From the NCBI GenBank assembly GCA_001464035.1, contig LNEC01000004.1:124001-188000 (forward strand): a DNA stretch of 64,000 bases, given 5' to 3'. Positions 27,866 to 37,623 of the stretch are shown in pieces. Each line of letters starts with the position of its first letter. Positions within the stretch are counted from its first letter, which is position 1. The DNA is from Bradyrhizobiaceae bacterium Ga0074131 (lineage in GTDB: Bacteria > Pseudomonadota > Alphaproteobacteria > Rhizobiales > Xanthobacteraceae). Both the position numbers and the translations under genes were made by a program. The notes below the pieces were generated by a model. It had not been told where the DNA came from. It saw only the letters and a list, made by a program, of their open reading frames with translations, and made no database searches.

Positions 27866-28078
27866 ATGGCTGAGAGCGTCTACAAGATCATCGAACTGGT
27901 CGGCACCAGCAAGGATTCCTGGGAAAAGGCGGCTGCGGCCGCCGTCAACCGGGCCGGCAAATCCCTGCGCGATCTGCGTGTCGCCGAAGTCGTTCAGCTC
28001 GACATGCAACTGGACGCCAAGGGCAAGATCGAAGCCTACCGCGCCAAACTCAAGGTCTCGTTCAAGTTCGAGGGCTGA
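27866..28078 (+). CDS. Dodecin
   Basis: 70 residues. MAESVYKIIELVGTSKDSWEKAAAAAVNRAGKSLRDLRVAEVVQLDMQLDAKG is the full dodecin pattern; the protein forms hollow twelve-subunit shells that bind flavins (bacterial type). The second half KIEAYRAKLKVSFKFEG is the last strand. GGGAGG lies six bases before ATG 27866. Single gene, no operon partner. Confidence 0.92.
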   Translation: MAESVYKIIELVGTSKDSWEKAAAAAVNRAGKSLRDLRVAEVVQLDMQLDAKGKIEAYRAKLKVSFKFEG

Positions 28079-28127
28079 CTTTCTGAAGGCTGAGGCTGTC
28101 TGGAAGGCTTCACCCTGGTCGACGCTT

Positions 28128-28190
28128 CAGTTCACCTCTCCCGCTTGCGGGGGAGGTCGGCGCGCTCACAGAGCGCGACGGGAGGAGGCG
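28128..28190. repeat. Short palindromic repeat downstream of dodecin
   Basis: ACCTCTCCCGC faces GCGGGGGAGGT over a two-base loop with one mismatch; the GC-rich CGCTTGCGG core resembles the arms of the element at 23394-23525. It may terminate the dodecin message. The rest of 28079-28512 has no gene I can support and contains the dyad at 28386. Confidence 0.55.
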
Positions 28191-28385
28191 TTGCTCGCGC
28201 CGTCGGCTTCCGCGATCGCTCGCAATTTTCGTATCGCGGGTGATGTCGGCGAATGGGATGCGCAGCTAAAGCGCGGTCGGCAGGCGTCGCATCCGTTCCA
28301 TCCCTACGTCGCCGGTGAGTTGCCCATAAAACATGCATGCATGAGTGCAAATTGATCAATGATATGCTCGATTTAAATATGCAAA

Positions 28386-28400
28386 AACGCACAGTGCGTT
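28386..28400 (+). promoter_or_regulatory. Perfect dyad upstream of the ABC/nitrilase operon
   Basis: AACGCAC (28386-28392) and GTGCGTT (28394-28400) are a perfect inverted repeat around one base, within a larger TGCAA...TTGCA frame (28380-28403). It lies 113 bases before the permease start in an AT-richer stretch. It could be the binding site of the LysR-type regulator encoded at the end of this operon; that link is inference. Confidence 0.4.
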
Positions 28401-28512
28401 GCACAAGTCGGCGTTTCCTTTAGATCCGGTTCGGCAATGATGGGTGAGGAAAAGCGGCGTGAGCGATCACCCGCGCAAGCGACGTTTGCTTTCTGGGAAA
28501 GCCGGAACAGAT

Positions 28513-29298
28513 ATGCGCAAATCACTCTCGACACTCAACACCAGAGGATCCCGCCGCGCGCTGGAGCTTGCGGTCGGCCCGATCCTGCTGGTCGCAGTCT
28601 GGTGGCTTGCCGCAAGGGGCGGATGGATCAACAAGGATCTGCTGCCGTCGCCGATCGAGACGCTGCGCGATACCGCCGCCAATATCTGGTCCGGCAGCAT
28701 GACCAAGGATTTCTCGCGCACGCTGGTGCGGGTGGCGTATTCGATCGTGATCGCCATCGTCGCCGGCGTGCCGATCGGAATCGTGCTGGGCGCCAAGGCT
28801 GCGGTGTACCGCTCGGTCGAGTTCATCGTCGATTTCTTCCGCTCGACGCCTGCCACCGCCTTGTTTCCGCTTTTTCTGCTGTTGTTCGGCCTCGGTGATC
28901 TCGCCAAGATCGCCGTTGCCGCGTTCGCGGCGTGGCTGGTGATCGTCTTCAACGTCGCCTATGGCGTGATGAACGCCCGGCAGACCCGCATTCTCGCCGC
29001 GAGGTCGATGGGCGCATCGTCGCTGCGAATCTTCCGCGACGTCATCTTCTTCGAGACTTTGCCGCAAACCTTCGTCGGCCTTCGCACCGCGGTCTCGCTG
29101 GCGCTGGTGGTGATCATCGTGGCGGAGATGTTCATCGGCGCCACCGACGGCATGGGCCATCGCATCATCGATGCGCAGATTTCCTACTCGCTGACCGACA
29201 TGTATGGCTCGATCCTGGTGGCGGGCGCGATGGGATATGGCCTCAACCTTGCACTGCTCTTCATCGAACGCTCGGTCATCCACTGGTCGGGCAAATGA
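28513..29298 (+). CDS. ABC transporter permease (SsuC/TauC type)
   Basis: 261 residues with about six membrane helices. The cytoplasmic coupling loop ILAARSMGASSLRIFRDVIFFETLPQTFVGLRTAVSLAL matches the EAA motif of importers of the nitrate/sulfonate/taurine group. It starts at ATG 28513 (MRKSLSTLN); an earlier ATG at 28444 is unlikely. First of a three-gene importer; its stop overlaps ATG 29295 (ATGA), in frame with the substrate-binding gene. Confidence 0.9.
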   Translation: MRKSLSTLNTRGSRRALELAVGPILLVAVWWLAARGGWINKDLLPSPIETLRDTAANIWSGSMTKDFSRTLVRVAYSIVIAIVAGVPIGIVLGAKAAVYRSVEFIVDFFRSTPATALFPLFLLLFGLGDLAKIAVAAFAAWLVIVFNVAYGVMNARQTRILAARSMGASSLRIFRDVIFFETLPQTFVGLRTAVSLALVVIIVAEMFIGATDGMGHRIIDAQISYSLTDMYGSILVAGAMGYGLNLALLFIERSVIHWSGK

Positions 29299-29336
29299 CC
29301 GCCGTTACTGCAACCGTCTCTTCAGGGGTAAATGCG

Positions 29337-30332
29337 ATGCCAAAATCAGTTCTCTTCGCCGCCGCCATAGCGGCCGCCATGGCCGCGGGCAGCAGCGGCG
29401 CCGATGCCGCCTGCGACAAGATGGACAAGGTGACGGCGGCCTGGCTGCCGATCATGCAGACCACGGCCTACTACGTCGCGATCGAGGAGAAGCTGTTCGA
29501 GAAGGCCTGCATCGAAATCGACTCCAACAAGATGGAATCGCCGAACCAGATCATCGACGCGCTGATCGCGGAGCGCGCCGACTTCGGGCCTCCCGGCGCC
29601 GCCGCCGGCATCGCCATGATCGCGGAGTCGAAGTTTCCAGGAAAGCTCAAGGTTTTCGGCCTGCAGGGCGGCGGCATCGCGGTCAACCGGATCAATGACG
29701 GCCTGATCGTCAAGCCGGATTCCCCCATCAAGGTCTTTGCCGACCTCAAGGGCAAGACGCTGGGGCATGTGCCCGGCATCCAGTGGCGGACGATCTCGCG
29801 GCACATGGTGCGGGCCGCCGGGCTCGATCCGGACAAGGACGTCAAGCTGGTCGATCTCGCGGTCGCCATGCAGGTGCCGGCGGTGGTCGGCGGCACCGTG
29901 GATGCGACGCTGTCGCTGGAGCCGGTCGGCTCGATCGCGGTGGCGTCCGGCAAGGCCATGCGTGCCATGAGCAATCCGGTAGCCGGCGTGATCGCTGATC
30001 CGTTCTATTCGGGTGCATCGATCATGACGACAAAATTCCTGAAGGAGCGTCCGGATGTCGCCAAGCGCGTGGTCGCGGTGATCGACGCGGCGACCGACCT
30101 CGTCAATGCTGATTTCAGCAAGTACAAGGCGGCGATCCCGAAATACACCCCGATCAAGCCGGATCAGCTCGAACTGCTGGCCCAGCCCTATCTGCGCGGA
30201 TTCAAGGATCTCAACGATACCGATATCAAGTCGTATCAGGCGCTGGTCGACATCTTCATCAAGGAGGGCGTGCTGGCCGGACCGCTCAATGTGCGCGACA
30301 AGCTGCTGACCAGGGCCGAGCTCGGTACCTGA
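29337..30332 (+). CDS. ABC transporter substrate-binding protein (NMT1/SsuA-like)
   Basis: 331 residues. Signal peptide MPKSVLFAAAIAAAMAAGSSGADAA, then a periplasmic two-lobe binder of the NMT1/THI5 fold: VTAAWLPIMQTTAYYVAIEEKLFEKA, QIIDALIAERADFGPPGAA, LKGKTLGHVPGIQWRTISRHMVRAAG and FLKERPDVAKRVVAVID. ATG 29337 gives a clean signal peptide and has AGGGG upstream; ATG 29295, coupled to the permease stop, would add 14 residues. The ligand is probably a small organic nitrogen or sulfur compound, to judge from the downstream nitrilase. Confidence 0.88.
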   Translation: MPKSVLFAAAIAAAMAAGSSGADAACDKMDKVTAAWLPIMQTTAYYVAIEEKLFEKACIEIDSNKMESPNQIIDALIAERADFGPPGAAAGIAMIAESKFPGKLKVFGLQGGGIAVNRINDGLIVKPDSPIKVFADLKGKTLGHVPGIQWRTISRHMVRAAGLDPDKDVKLVDLAVAMQVPAVVGGTVDATLSLEPVGSIAVASGKAMRAMSNPVAGVIADPFYSGASIMTTKFLKERPDVAKRVVAVIDAATDLVNADFSKYKAAIPKYTPIKPDQLELLAQPYLRGFKDLNDTDIKSYQALVDIFIKEGVLAGPLNVRDKLLTRAELGT

Positions 30333-30334
30333 AG

Positions 30335-31174
30335 ATGGTCAAGAGCAACGTCGCGCCGATCAGGCCCATGGAGCCTGGCACGGGAGAGGCGTCGCATTCT
30401 GCCGCGCCGAAGGCGAAGCGGCAGGCCCTGATGACCATCCGCGGCCTGCGCAAGACCTTCAACGACGCCGTGGTCTATGACGACTTTGCCGTCGACCTGC
30501 CGCTCGGGCAATTCATTTCGATCTTCGGCCCGAACGGGTGCGGCAAGAGCACATTGATCAACCTGGTTTCCGGCCTGATGCCGATGGACGCCGGCGAAGT
30601 GCTTTACGACGGCCAGCGCATCAGCGAGACGCGGATTTCCTACGTCTTCCAGAATTACCGCGAGGCTTTGTTCCCCTGGCTGAAGGCGATCGACAACATC
30701 CATTATCCGCTCAAGGTAATGGGCATCCCCCGCAAGGAGCGGCGCGACCGCGTGGAAAAGCTGCTCGCCGATTTCGAGGTCCGCATCGATCTCGACGCCT
30801 ATCCCTATACCCTGTCGGGCGGCCAGCAGCAGGCGGTTTCCATCCTGCGCGCGCTGGTAACGGAGCCGGAAGTCCTGTTCCTGGACGAGCCGTTCTCGGC
30901 ACTCGACTACGAAATGACGATGTTCATGCGCGAACAGCTTCAGAAGATCTTCATGAAGACGAAGACCACCATGCTGCTGGTTTCGCACGACCTCGATGAA
31001 GCGATCGAACTGGCCGACAAGGTGGTGCTGCTGACGCGACGGCCGACCAAGGTGGCCGAGATCGTCGAAATCGACCTGCCTTGGCCGCGCAACCTCGAAG
31101 TCACCACCGGGGAACGCTTCATGGCACTGAAGCGCCATTGCCTCGACCGCTTCTGGCAGGAGGTCAAGAAGTGA
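30335..31174 (+). CDS. ABC transporter ATP-binding protein (SsuB/TauB type)
   Basis: 279 residues. Walker A GPNGCGKST, Q-loop SYVFQNYREALFPW, signature LSGGQQQAVSILRAL, Walker B VLFLDEPFSALDYE and H-loop LLVSHDLDEAIELADKVVLL are intact. The first 30 residues are a charged extension. FQNYREALFPWLKAIDNI is the usual loop of this importer group. It begins two bases after the substrate-binding gene, and the nitrilase-family gene follows 82 bases later. Confidence 0.92.
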   Translation: MVKSNVAPIRPMEPGTGEASHSAAPKAKRQALMTIRGLRKTFNDAVVYDDFAVDLPLGQFISIFGPNGCGKSTLINLVSGLMPMDAGEVLYDGQRISETRISYVFQNYREALFPWLKAIDNIHYPLKVMGIPRKERRDRVEKLLADFEVRIDLDAYPYTLSGGQQQAVSILRALVTEPEVLFLDEPFSALDYEMTMFMREQLQKIFMKTKTTMLLVSHDLDEAIELADKVVLLTRRPTKVAEIVEIDLPWPRNLEVTTGERFMALKRHCLDRFWQEVKK

Positions 31175-31256
31175 CGCGCCGCCGCGCAACCAAATGCCGT
31201 CGCGTTTCGACGGCGAGGATCTAACACAGCAACGACCGATCAACCTGGAGATGGAA

Positions 31257-32930
31257 ATGACGAAGCGCCGTTTTCGCGCCGCCGCGGTGCAGACACTCGC
31301 CCGGCTTGGAGATTTCGACTACAACATCGCGCTGGCCACGCGGTACGTCGAGGACGCGGTGCGGCAGGGCGCCGAGCTGATCGTGTTCCCGGAATGCATG
31401 GACACCGGCTATCTGTTCGATTCGGCCGAGCATTGCCGCGAGCTCGCGGAGACCGTCACGGACGGACCGTTCGTCACCGCATTGTCGCAGCTCAGCCGCA
31501 AGCACGGCGTCTATATCGCCAGCGGCATCACCGAATGGGATCCCGCCAAGGAGAAGATCTTCAACAGCGGGATCATGTTCGACCGCAGCGGCAAGCTCGC
31601 CTGCCACTACCACAAGCAGTTCCTGGCCACCCACGACCAGAACTGGTTCAGTTTCGGCGAGCGCGGATGCCCTGTTGTCGACACCGATCTCGGCCGCATC
31701 GGCCTGCTGATCTGCTTCGACGGCCGGATTCCGGAAATCTTCCGCGCCATGGCGATGCAGGGCGCCGAGGTGATCGTCGACATGGCGAATTTCTTCGCGA
31801 TGGATCAGGCCGACATGTGGGGTCCGGCACGGAGTTACGAGAACGGCGTGTGGCTGGTCGCCGCCACCAAGGCCGGCTATGAACGCTCGATCTATTATCC
31901 GGGCGGCAGCATGATCGTCGACCCGAAGGGCAGGGTGCTGTCGAAGGTCCCCTACGACACCCATGGCATGTCGGTCGCCGACATCGATCTCGACGCCGCC
32001 GCCGACAAGTCGATCTACGCCGCCAATGACAAGATCGCCGACCGGCGGCCGGAGACCTACGGGATCATGTCGCTGCCCTATGAAAAGACGCCGGTGTTCG
32101 GCGTCGCCGACAGGCCGCTGATCCCGTCCAAATCCGTGACCAAGGTCGCGGCCGTGCAGATGCACGTCACCGCCGAAGCCACGGTCGCCGATGTGCTCGC
32201 CATGGTCGACCACACCGCCAAGCTCGGGGTCAAGGTGCTGGCGCTGCCGGAATATGCATTCTCCGGGGAGTATATCCTCGACGCGAAGGAGGCGGCCGCG
32301 CTGGCCGACCAGTCAGCATCCAACCTGTCCGCCGTCGCGGCTATCGCGGCGAAGTATGGCTGCCTGATCGCCGCGCCGATCGTCGAGCGGGCGGCGGCCG
32401 GACTTTATGTGACGACCGTGCTGATCGGACCGGACGGCAAGGAGGCCGGCCGCTATCGCAAGACCCACCTGACCGCGGAGGAGCGCAAATGGGCGGTCGC
32501 CGGCTTCGACTACCCGGTGTTCGAGACGCCGTTCGGCCGCATCGGCGTGATGTCGGGCTACGACGCGGTGTTTCCGGAGACGTCGCGCTGTCTCGCCATC
32601 GGCGGCGCCGACATCATCCTGTGGCCCGCCGCGCTGCGTGAGCCGTTCGAGCGCGAACTGCTGGCGGTGCCGCGCGCCGAGGACAACCGGGTGGCGGTCG
32701 TGCTGGCCAACCGCACCGACTGCCCGTACCCCGGCGGCAGTGTCGTGATTCCGCCGAACGGCTTTCCGCAGTGGGACATCAACGTCGCGGCGCCGCGGGT
32801 GATGAAGCTCGGCGCCGTCATGCCCAAGCACATCGATCTCGCGGTCTGCCGCCAGAAGCTGATGATCCCGAAGGTCGACATGTTTGCAAACCGGCTTGTT
32901 GAGACATACGCTCCGATCGTCGCGGCCTAG
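31257..32930 (+). CDS. Tandem nitrilase-superfamily amidohydrolase, second domain lacking the catalytic Cys
   Basis: 557 residues: two carbon-nitrogen hydrolase domains, about 5-280 and 295-557. Domain 1 has the triad Glu 46 (FPECMDTGY), Lys 120 (HYHKQF) and Cys 153 (LLICFDGRIPE). Domain 2 keeps Glu 332 (LPEYAFSGEY) and Lys 402 (YRKTHLT), but the cysteine position reads VMSGYDAVFPE, with Gly 434, so it should be inactive and may serve structure or regulation. ATG 31257 is chosen because GGAG lies six bases upstream. The gene follows the ABC importer and probably hydrolyses an imported amide, nitrile or carbamoyl compound. Confidence 0.88.
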   Translation: MTKRRFRAAAVQTLARLGDFDYNIALATRYVEDAVRQGAELIVFPECMDTGYLFDSAEHCRELAETVTDGPFVTALSQLSRKHGVYIASGITEWDPAKEKIFNSGIMFDRSGKLACHYHKQFLATHDQNWFSFGERGCPVVDTDLGRIGLLICFDGRIPEIFRAMAMQGAEVIVDMANFFAMDQADMWGPARSYENGVWLVAATKAGYERSIYYPGGSMIVDPKGRVLSKVPYDTHGMSVADIDLDAAADKSIYAANDKIADRRPETYGIMSLPYEKTPVFGVADRPLIPSKSVTKVAAVQMHVTAEATVADVLAMVDHTAKLGVKVLALPEYAFSGEYILDAKEAAALADQSASNLSAVAAIAAKYGCLIAAPIVERAAAGLYVTTVLIGPDGKEAGRYRKTHLTAEERKWAVAGFDYPVFETPFGRIGVMSGYDAVFPETSRCLAIGGADIILWPAALREPFERELLAVPRAEDNRVAVVLANRTDCPYPGGSVVIPPNGFPQWDINVAAPRVMKLGAVMPKHIDLAVCRQKLMIPKVDMFANRLVETYAPIVAA

Positions 32931-32943
32931 CCGAACCCCGGAC

Positions 32944-33954
32944 ATGGGAGTGCTGCTCGATCGCGATTCGAAGGCCGGCGGCCTGGGCCGCCGGCAGCCG
33001 CGAAGGATCGTCAAAGGAGTGGCCAAGCCGCAGCGCAAGCTCCGCTATGATTGGAACGACGTCGTCTACTTCCTCGAAGTGGCGCGTCAGCGCAACCTCG
33101 TTCGCGCCGCCGAGAAGCTCAAGGTCGATCATACCACGGTGAGCCGGCGGATCCGCGAGCTGGAGCGCAGCCTGAACTCCACGCTGTTCAAGCGCAGCAA
33201 GTCCGGCTTCGCCCTGACCGAAATCGGGCTGCGCCTGCTGCAATACGCCGAGGGCATGGAGAGCCAGGCCAACTCGATGGTGGAAGCCATCGGGATCGAG
33301 CAGGCCGATGCCGGCGGCGCGGTGCGCATCGCCGCGATGGAGGGGATCGGAAGCTTCTACCTCACCAAATGCATCGGCGATTTCAACAAGGTCTATCCGT
33401 CGATCCAGGTCGAACTGATCACCGATACGCGGCTGCTCGACCTCAGCCGGCGCGAGGCGGATATCTTCGTCAGCTTCTTCCGGCCGCAGGGCAAGCGGCT
33501 GTCGGTCAAGAAGGTCGGCGAGTTCAAGATCTCGCTCTACAGCTCGAGCACCTATTTCGACGATCTTCCCTATCCGAAGACGCTGAAGGAGCTCGAGAAC
33601 CACGCCTTCATCGATTTCATCGAGGATCATATCTACAGCAAGGAGAACCGCTGGCTGTCCGACATCCTGCGCCCCACGCACACCGTGTTCCGCAGCACCA
33701 GCCTGGTCGCTCAATACATCGCGGTCGCCAACGGGCAGGGCATCGCGATGCTGCCGTCCTACGTCGCGGCGAACGACCGGGATCTGCGGCCGGTGATGCC
33801 GGAACTGTTCTCCATGCGCGACATCTGGCTTTCGGTGCATGAAGACCTGCTGCACATCGCCCGCATCAAGGCGGTGATGGTGTTTCTGGAGAAGCGCATC
33901 GAACTCGACAAGGCGCTTTTGACCTCGGTAAGGGGCAAGGGGAAGCGGGGCTGA
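32944..33954 (+). CDS. LysR-type transcriptional regulator
   Basis: 336 residues. The HTH at about 40-90 reads VARQRNLVRAAEKLKVDHTTVSRRIRELERSLNSTLFKR, followed by the linker helix and a two-lobe ligand domain (IQVELITDTRLLDLSRREADIFVSFFRP, VANGQGIAMLPSYVA). It starts 13 bases after the nitrilase-family stop on the same strand, so it is probably cotranscribed rather than divergent, unusual for LysR genes. ATG 32944 is used; GTG 33019 with AAAGGAG is an alternative. It likely senses the imported compound. Confidence 0.85.
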   Translation: MGVLLDRDSKAGGLGRRQPRRIVKGVAKPQRKLRYDWNDVVYFLEVARQRNLVRAAEKLKVDHTTVSRRIRELERSLNSTLFKRSKSGFALTEIGLRLLQYAEGMESQANSMVEAIGIEQADAGGAVRIAAMEGIGSFYLTKCIGDFNKVYPSIQVELITDTRLLDLSRREADIFVSFFRPQGKRLSVKKVGEFKISLYSSSTYFDDLPYPKTLKELENHAFIDFIEDHIYSKENRWLSDILRPTHTVFRSTSLVAQYIAVANGQGIAMLPSYVAANDRDLRPVMPELFSMRDIWLSVHEDLLHIARIKAVMVFLEKRIELDKALLTSVRGKGKRG

Positions 33955-34063
33955 CCCGCCGGCCGGGTTCGGCGCGCGCGGAGGCCTGTTGCATTCAGTC
34001 CAAGTCCGGCCGGCCTTCAGGTAGCTCGCGGCTCGCGCGGTCAAGTTCCACGCTCGGGCCCTC

Positions 34064-35257
34064 TCATTTCAGGCTGACCCGGACTCCGGGTCTGATCTGA
34101 TCACCGGGATAGAGGATGACGCGCTCGCCGGGTGCGAGCCCTTTGCCCACCGCTGCAACGCCGCCGGAGCGGCGCACCAGGTCGATGGTCCGGGATTGCG
34201 CGCGCCCGTCTTCGGCGACGTAGACGCTCCAGGTGTCGCCACGGCGGAATAGCGCACCGGCCGGGATGGTCTCGATGTCGTCATGCGTGAACACGGTGAT
34301 CCGTGTGTCTACCTGGAATCCGTCTCCGAGGCCGGTCCACTGCTGCAGCGGCGACAGCACGTCGATCAGCACGTTGACCCGCTGCTCCTCGACACCAAGC
34401 GTCGACACCTTGGTGAACGCCGCGGGCTCGATCCGACGCACCCGTCCCGAAAGCGTGCCGGGACCGCCCCAATGGGCGATCGTAACATCCGCGCCGGGGC
34501 GAATCTCGACCGCATCGGTACTTAGAACGTCGGTCACGATTTCGAGGTCGCGCGAATCGCCGATTTCCATCAGCGGCATACCCGACTGCACCACGGTCTC
34601 GCTCTCCTGAACCACCCTCAGCACCACGCCCGATACCGGCGCTGTGACGGTCCAGAGTTCGGTCGACCCGTCCATGCCATCCCGGTAACGGCCGAGCAGC
34701 GCCTTCGCCTGCGCGAGTTCGTGCTCCGCCGCATGAGCCTGGAACTCCGCTGCCCGAAGATCGCGATCGGCGAGCCGCTGCGCGAGCTCGGCGCGTTCCA
34801 GCGCCTGAACGGTTGAGGCACCGCTGGCGGCAAGCGTGCGGGTGCGATCGAAATCGGTCCTGGCCTGGTTCGCTTGGGCCTGCGCGCGCTCGACGGCCGC
34901 CTTGCTGCGCTCCAGCGCCGCCTCGGCGGTGCCCAGCCTTTCTTCGGCCTCGCGGCGGCTGCGCGCGTCGAGCAGCGGCGCCGGCGGCGGCAGAATCGCG
35001 GCAACGACATCGTTCGCGGCAACCTGGTCGCCGGCCTTCAAGGCGACGCGCGTCAGGCGCCCCGCGAGGGGCGCCGCCACGACGTAGCGCTGGCGGATGC
35101 GGGTCTTGCCGTCCTCGTCGACGCTGGCGACAAAACGTCCTTTGGCGACGGCCGCTGTTTCGACCTGCACCGGCTTTGGCATCAGAACCCAGGCGATGCC
35201 CGCGGCCGCGGCGAGCGCGCCCAGCGCCAGTCCCACACGACCTGCCGTGACAAGCAT
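34064..35257 (-). CDS. HlyD-family periplasmic adaptor of an ABC exporter
   Basis: 397 residues. One N-terminal membrane helix (LALGALAAAAGIAWVLM), the barrel-sandwich halves (VVAAPLAGRLTRVALKAGDQV and LWTVTAPVSGVVLRV), between them a long coiled coil at about 95-195 (RREAEERLGTAEAALERSKAAVERAQ), then a beta-barrel part. Joins the inner-membrane exporter to an outer-membrane channel. The frame is open to TTG 35263, but ATG 35257 begins MLVTAGRVG. It follows the FtsX-like gene with a two-base gap. Confidence 0.88.
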   Translation of the reverse strand: MLVTAGRVGLALGALAAAAGIAWVLMPKPVQVETAAVAKGRFVASVDEDGKTRIRQRYVVAAPLAGRLTRVALKAGDQVAANDVVAAILPPPAPLLDARSRREAEERLGTAEAALERSKAAVERAQAQANQARTDFDRTRTLAASGASTVQALERAELAQRLADRDLRAAEFQAHAAEHELAQAKALLGRYRDGMDGSTELWTVTAPVSGVVLRVVQESETVVQSGMPLMEIGDSRDLEIVTDVLSTDAVEIRPGADVTIAHWGGPGTLSGRVRRIEPAAFTKVSTLGVEEQRVNVLIDVLSPLQQWTGLGDGFQVDTRITVFTHDDIETIPAGALFRRGDTWSVYVAEDGRAQSRTIDLVRRSGGVAAVGKGLAPGERVILYPGDQIRPGVRVSLK

Positions 35258-35259
35258 CG

Positions 35260-37623
35260 TCAATCCCTCGTCTTGAGTACCGCGACCAGATCGAGACGGT
35301 CGACCCGGCGGCGTACGATGTAAGCGCTGGCCGCGGCGGCAGCCACGACAATGGCGACCGCAACCACGTAGGTTCGCGGTCCGACCACCCCCGGAATCTG
35401 GAAGCTCTCGTTTGAATGAAACCGCGCAATCAGCGTGACGACGCCCTGGGAGAGCATCAGGCCGATCGGAATGGCCAGCGCGATTTCCGCGGCAAACTGA
35501 CTGAAAAGAATTTTCGCAACTTCAGCCCGGGTAAAGCCGAGCACGCGCAGGCTGGCGAGTTCCCAGGCGCGCTCCTGCAACGCGATCCGGGCGCTGTTGT
35601 ACACCACGCCGACGGCGACGATCACCGCGAACGTCGTGAGGACACCGGCGCTGACAAGAACGATACCCGCGATCTTGTCCTGAAACGAACTCAGTGTGTA
35701 GGCCTTCATCGCCACCGACTCGATCACCGGCAGTTGCTTGAAACGCTGCGCCAAAGGCGGCAGCGCCGACGGCTCGACCAACAGCGTCGCAGCCGACACC
35801 ACCGCGCCTTCGCCGGTTAACCGGTTGAGCGTGTCGATCTGCATATAGGAGGACATCCCGATCGTCTCGTCGACGATGGCGCTGGCCGGCAGGTCGATCT
35901 TGCGACGCTGACCCTCCATCACCTCGATGGTCACGATCTCGCCGGGGACAACCTCGATCCGTTCGGCCAGCCGGCGGGTGAGCGTGATGCCATCAGGCGG
36001 GACGTCGATCGGACGCAGCGCGGCATCATGCGGTCGTCGCAGTCCGGCGTTGATCGGCAAGCCGATCACCGACGTCAGATAGCTGCGATGTCCCGCGCGC
36101 AGGCGAACCGGCACAAAGCGCAGGCCTTCGGCGACCAGCACGCCGGGCTCGCGAGCGAGATCGCCGACGACGGTGCGGTCGAGCGGATGGGGAAACGTGA
36201 CCATGGCGTTGCCGCGTTCGACCAGGTTGAACTGGACTTCGATCATCTGGTCGATCGCGTCACGCCAGAACAGCCCGAGCACCACCATCGGCACGGCGAG
36301 GGCAATACCGACGATGGTGAAGGCACTGCGCAGCGGGCGGCCGGCGAAATTACGGATCGCCAGCACACGCCTCGGCTTCAATGCCTTCGCGGACAGCAAG
36401 CCCTCGATCCAGGAACGACGAAAACGCCGCGGCGCGGCCGGCCGCATCGCAACCGCCGGGGCGAGTGCGACGACGTTGCGCAGCGCCGTCACGACGCCGA
36501 GCGATGCGGCGGCAAAGCTGACCAGGAAGCCGACCAGAACCGACCACGGCGTCAGTTCGAATACCAGCGCCGGCAGGTGAAAGAAGCCGTGATAGCTCGC
36601 GATCATCGCTTCGCCGAAGGCGACGCCGAATGCCAGTCCCAGCGCCGACCCGAACAGGACCACGACCGCGACCAGCTTGAGATAGTGCAACACCAGCGGA
36701 GTTGTCGGAAAGCCGAGCGCCTTCAGTGCGGCGATCTGTTCACGCTGCGCGGTCACCAGCCTTCCGAGCACCACGTTGAGCAGGAATGCCGCGACGCCGA
36801 AAAAGATGAAAGGGATGGTGACCGACATCACTTTTTGCTGGTTGAGTTCGTCCTCGAGGAAACGGTTTGACGGCTGATCCCGCCGGCTGATGGCGCCGAC
36901 CGAACCGTAGGGCTCGAGCAGGCGGTCGAGCTGGTCGATCACCCGCCTCGGGTCGGTGCCCGGAGTGAGCGACACGACGGCGTCATTGAACGCGCCTTTC
37001 ATGTCGAAGGCGGCCTCCGCTGCGCTGCGGTCGACCCAGAGCACGGCGTAGAACCGGTCGTCGGGGATCGGCACCCCCGGCTTCACTGCATAGACATATT
37101 CGGGCGACAGCGCGATGGCGGCTACGCGAAAGTTCTGGATGCGGCCGTTGAGTACGACCGGCACATCGGTCCCCAGTCGGACGGAATTCGCCTCGGCAAA
37201 GGCCTCGTTGATCGCAGCGGTCTTGGTGTCGCCGGGCTCCGGCGGCGTGCCCCGGCGCACGTGCAAGCGGGCCAGCGGCTCGTCGCCGGCATGCGCCAGC
37301 GAAATCATTCGCGCCGAAACCGGCAGTATGGCCGACGGCCAGTCCAGAATGACATCGCGCACGATGCGCGGCTGGACCGCGGCAACACCGGGAATTTCAT
37401 TGAGCTGCGCCACCACCGAGAGCGGCGCGCGCTTGAGCGTGACGAAGACCTGCGGAAAGCGCGCGCCGGCGTAGAAGCGATCGCGTCCGGCGCGCAGCGA
37501 ATCGTAGGTCGAGATCGACGCAATGAAGACGGCCATGCCGGCGGCGACGACCAATGCGATCGTCGTCACCTGCCCGCGCATGGCGAAGATGTCCCGCAGC
37601 AGTTTGCGATCGAGCAGCGTCAC
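35260..37623 (-). CDS. ABC exporter permease, FtsX-like, two domains
   Basis: 787 residues: N-terminal helix, large periplasmic domain, three helices with the FtsX pattern (about 270-400), a second helix plus periplasmic domain, and a final FtsX block (about 660-780, ending [21 protein letters not shown]). [12 protein letters not shown] and [14 protein letters not shown] are the paired coupling helices. The GTG start overlaps the ATPase stop by four bases. This is the MacB/DevC-like exporter type; substrate unknown. Confidence 0.88.
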   Translation of the reverse strand: MTLLDRKLLRDIFAMRGQVTTIALVVAAGMAVFIASISTYDSLRAGRDRFYAGARFPQVFVTLKRAPLSVVAQLNEIPGVAAVQPRIVRDVILDWPSAILPVSARMISLAHAGDEPLARLHVRRGTPPEPGDTKTAAINEAFAEANSVRLGTDVPVVLNGRIQNFRVAAIALSPEYVYAVKPGVPIPDDRFYAVLWVDRSAAEAAFDMKGAFNDAVVSLTPGTDPRRVIDQLDRLLEPYGSVGAISRRDQPSNRFLEDELNQQKVMSVTIPFIFFGVAAFLLNVVLGRLVTAQREQIAALKALGFPTTPLVLHYLKLVAVVVLFGSALGLAFGVAFGEAMIASYHGFFHLPALVFELTPWSVLVGFLVSFAAASLGVVTALRNVVALAPAVAMRPAAPRRFRRSWIEGLLSAKALKPRRVLAIRNFAGRPLRSAFTIVGIALAVPMVVLGLFWRDAIDQMIEVQFNLVERGNAMVTFPHPLDRTVVGDLAREPGVLVAEGLRFVPVRLRAGHRSYLTSVIGLPINAGLRRPHDAALRPIDVPPDGITLTRRLAERIEVVPGEIVTIEVMEGQRRKIDLPASAIVDETIGMSSYMQIDTLNRLTGEGAVVSAATLLVEPSALPPLAQRFKQLPVIESVAMKAYTLSSFQDKIAGIVLVSAGVLTTFAVIVAVGVVYNSARIALQERAWELASLRVLGFTRAEVAKILFSQFAAEIALAIPIGLMLSQGVVTLIARFHSNESFQIPGVVGPRTYVVAVAIVVAAAAASAYIVRRRVDRLDLVAVLKTRD

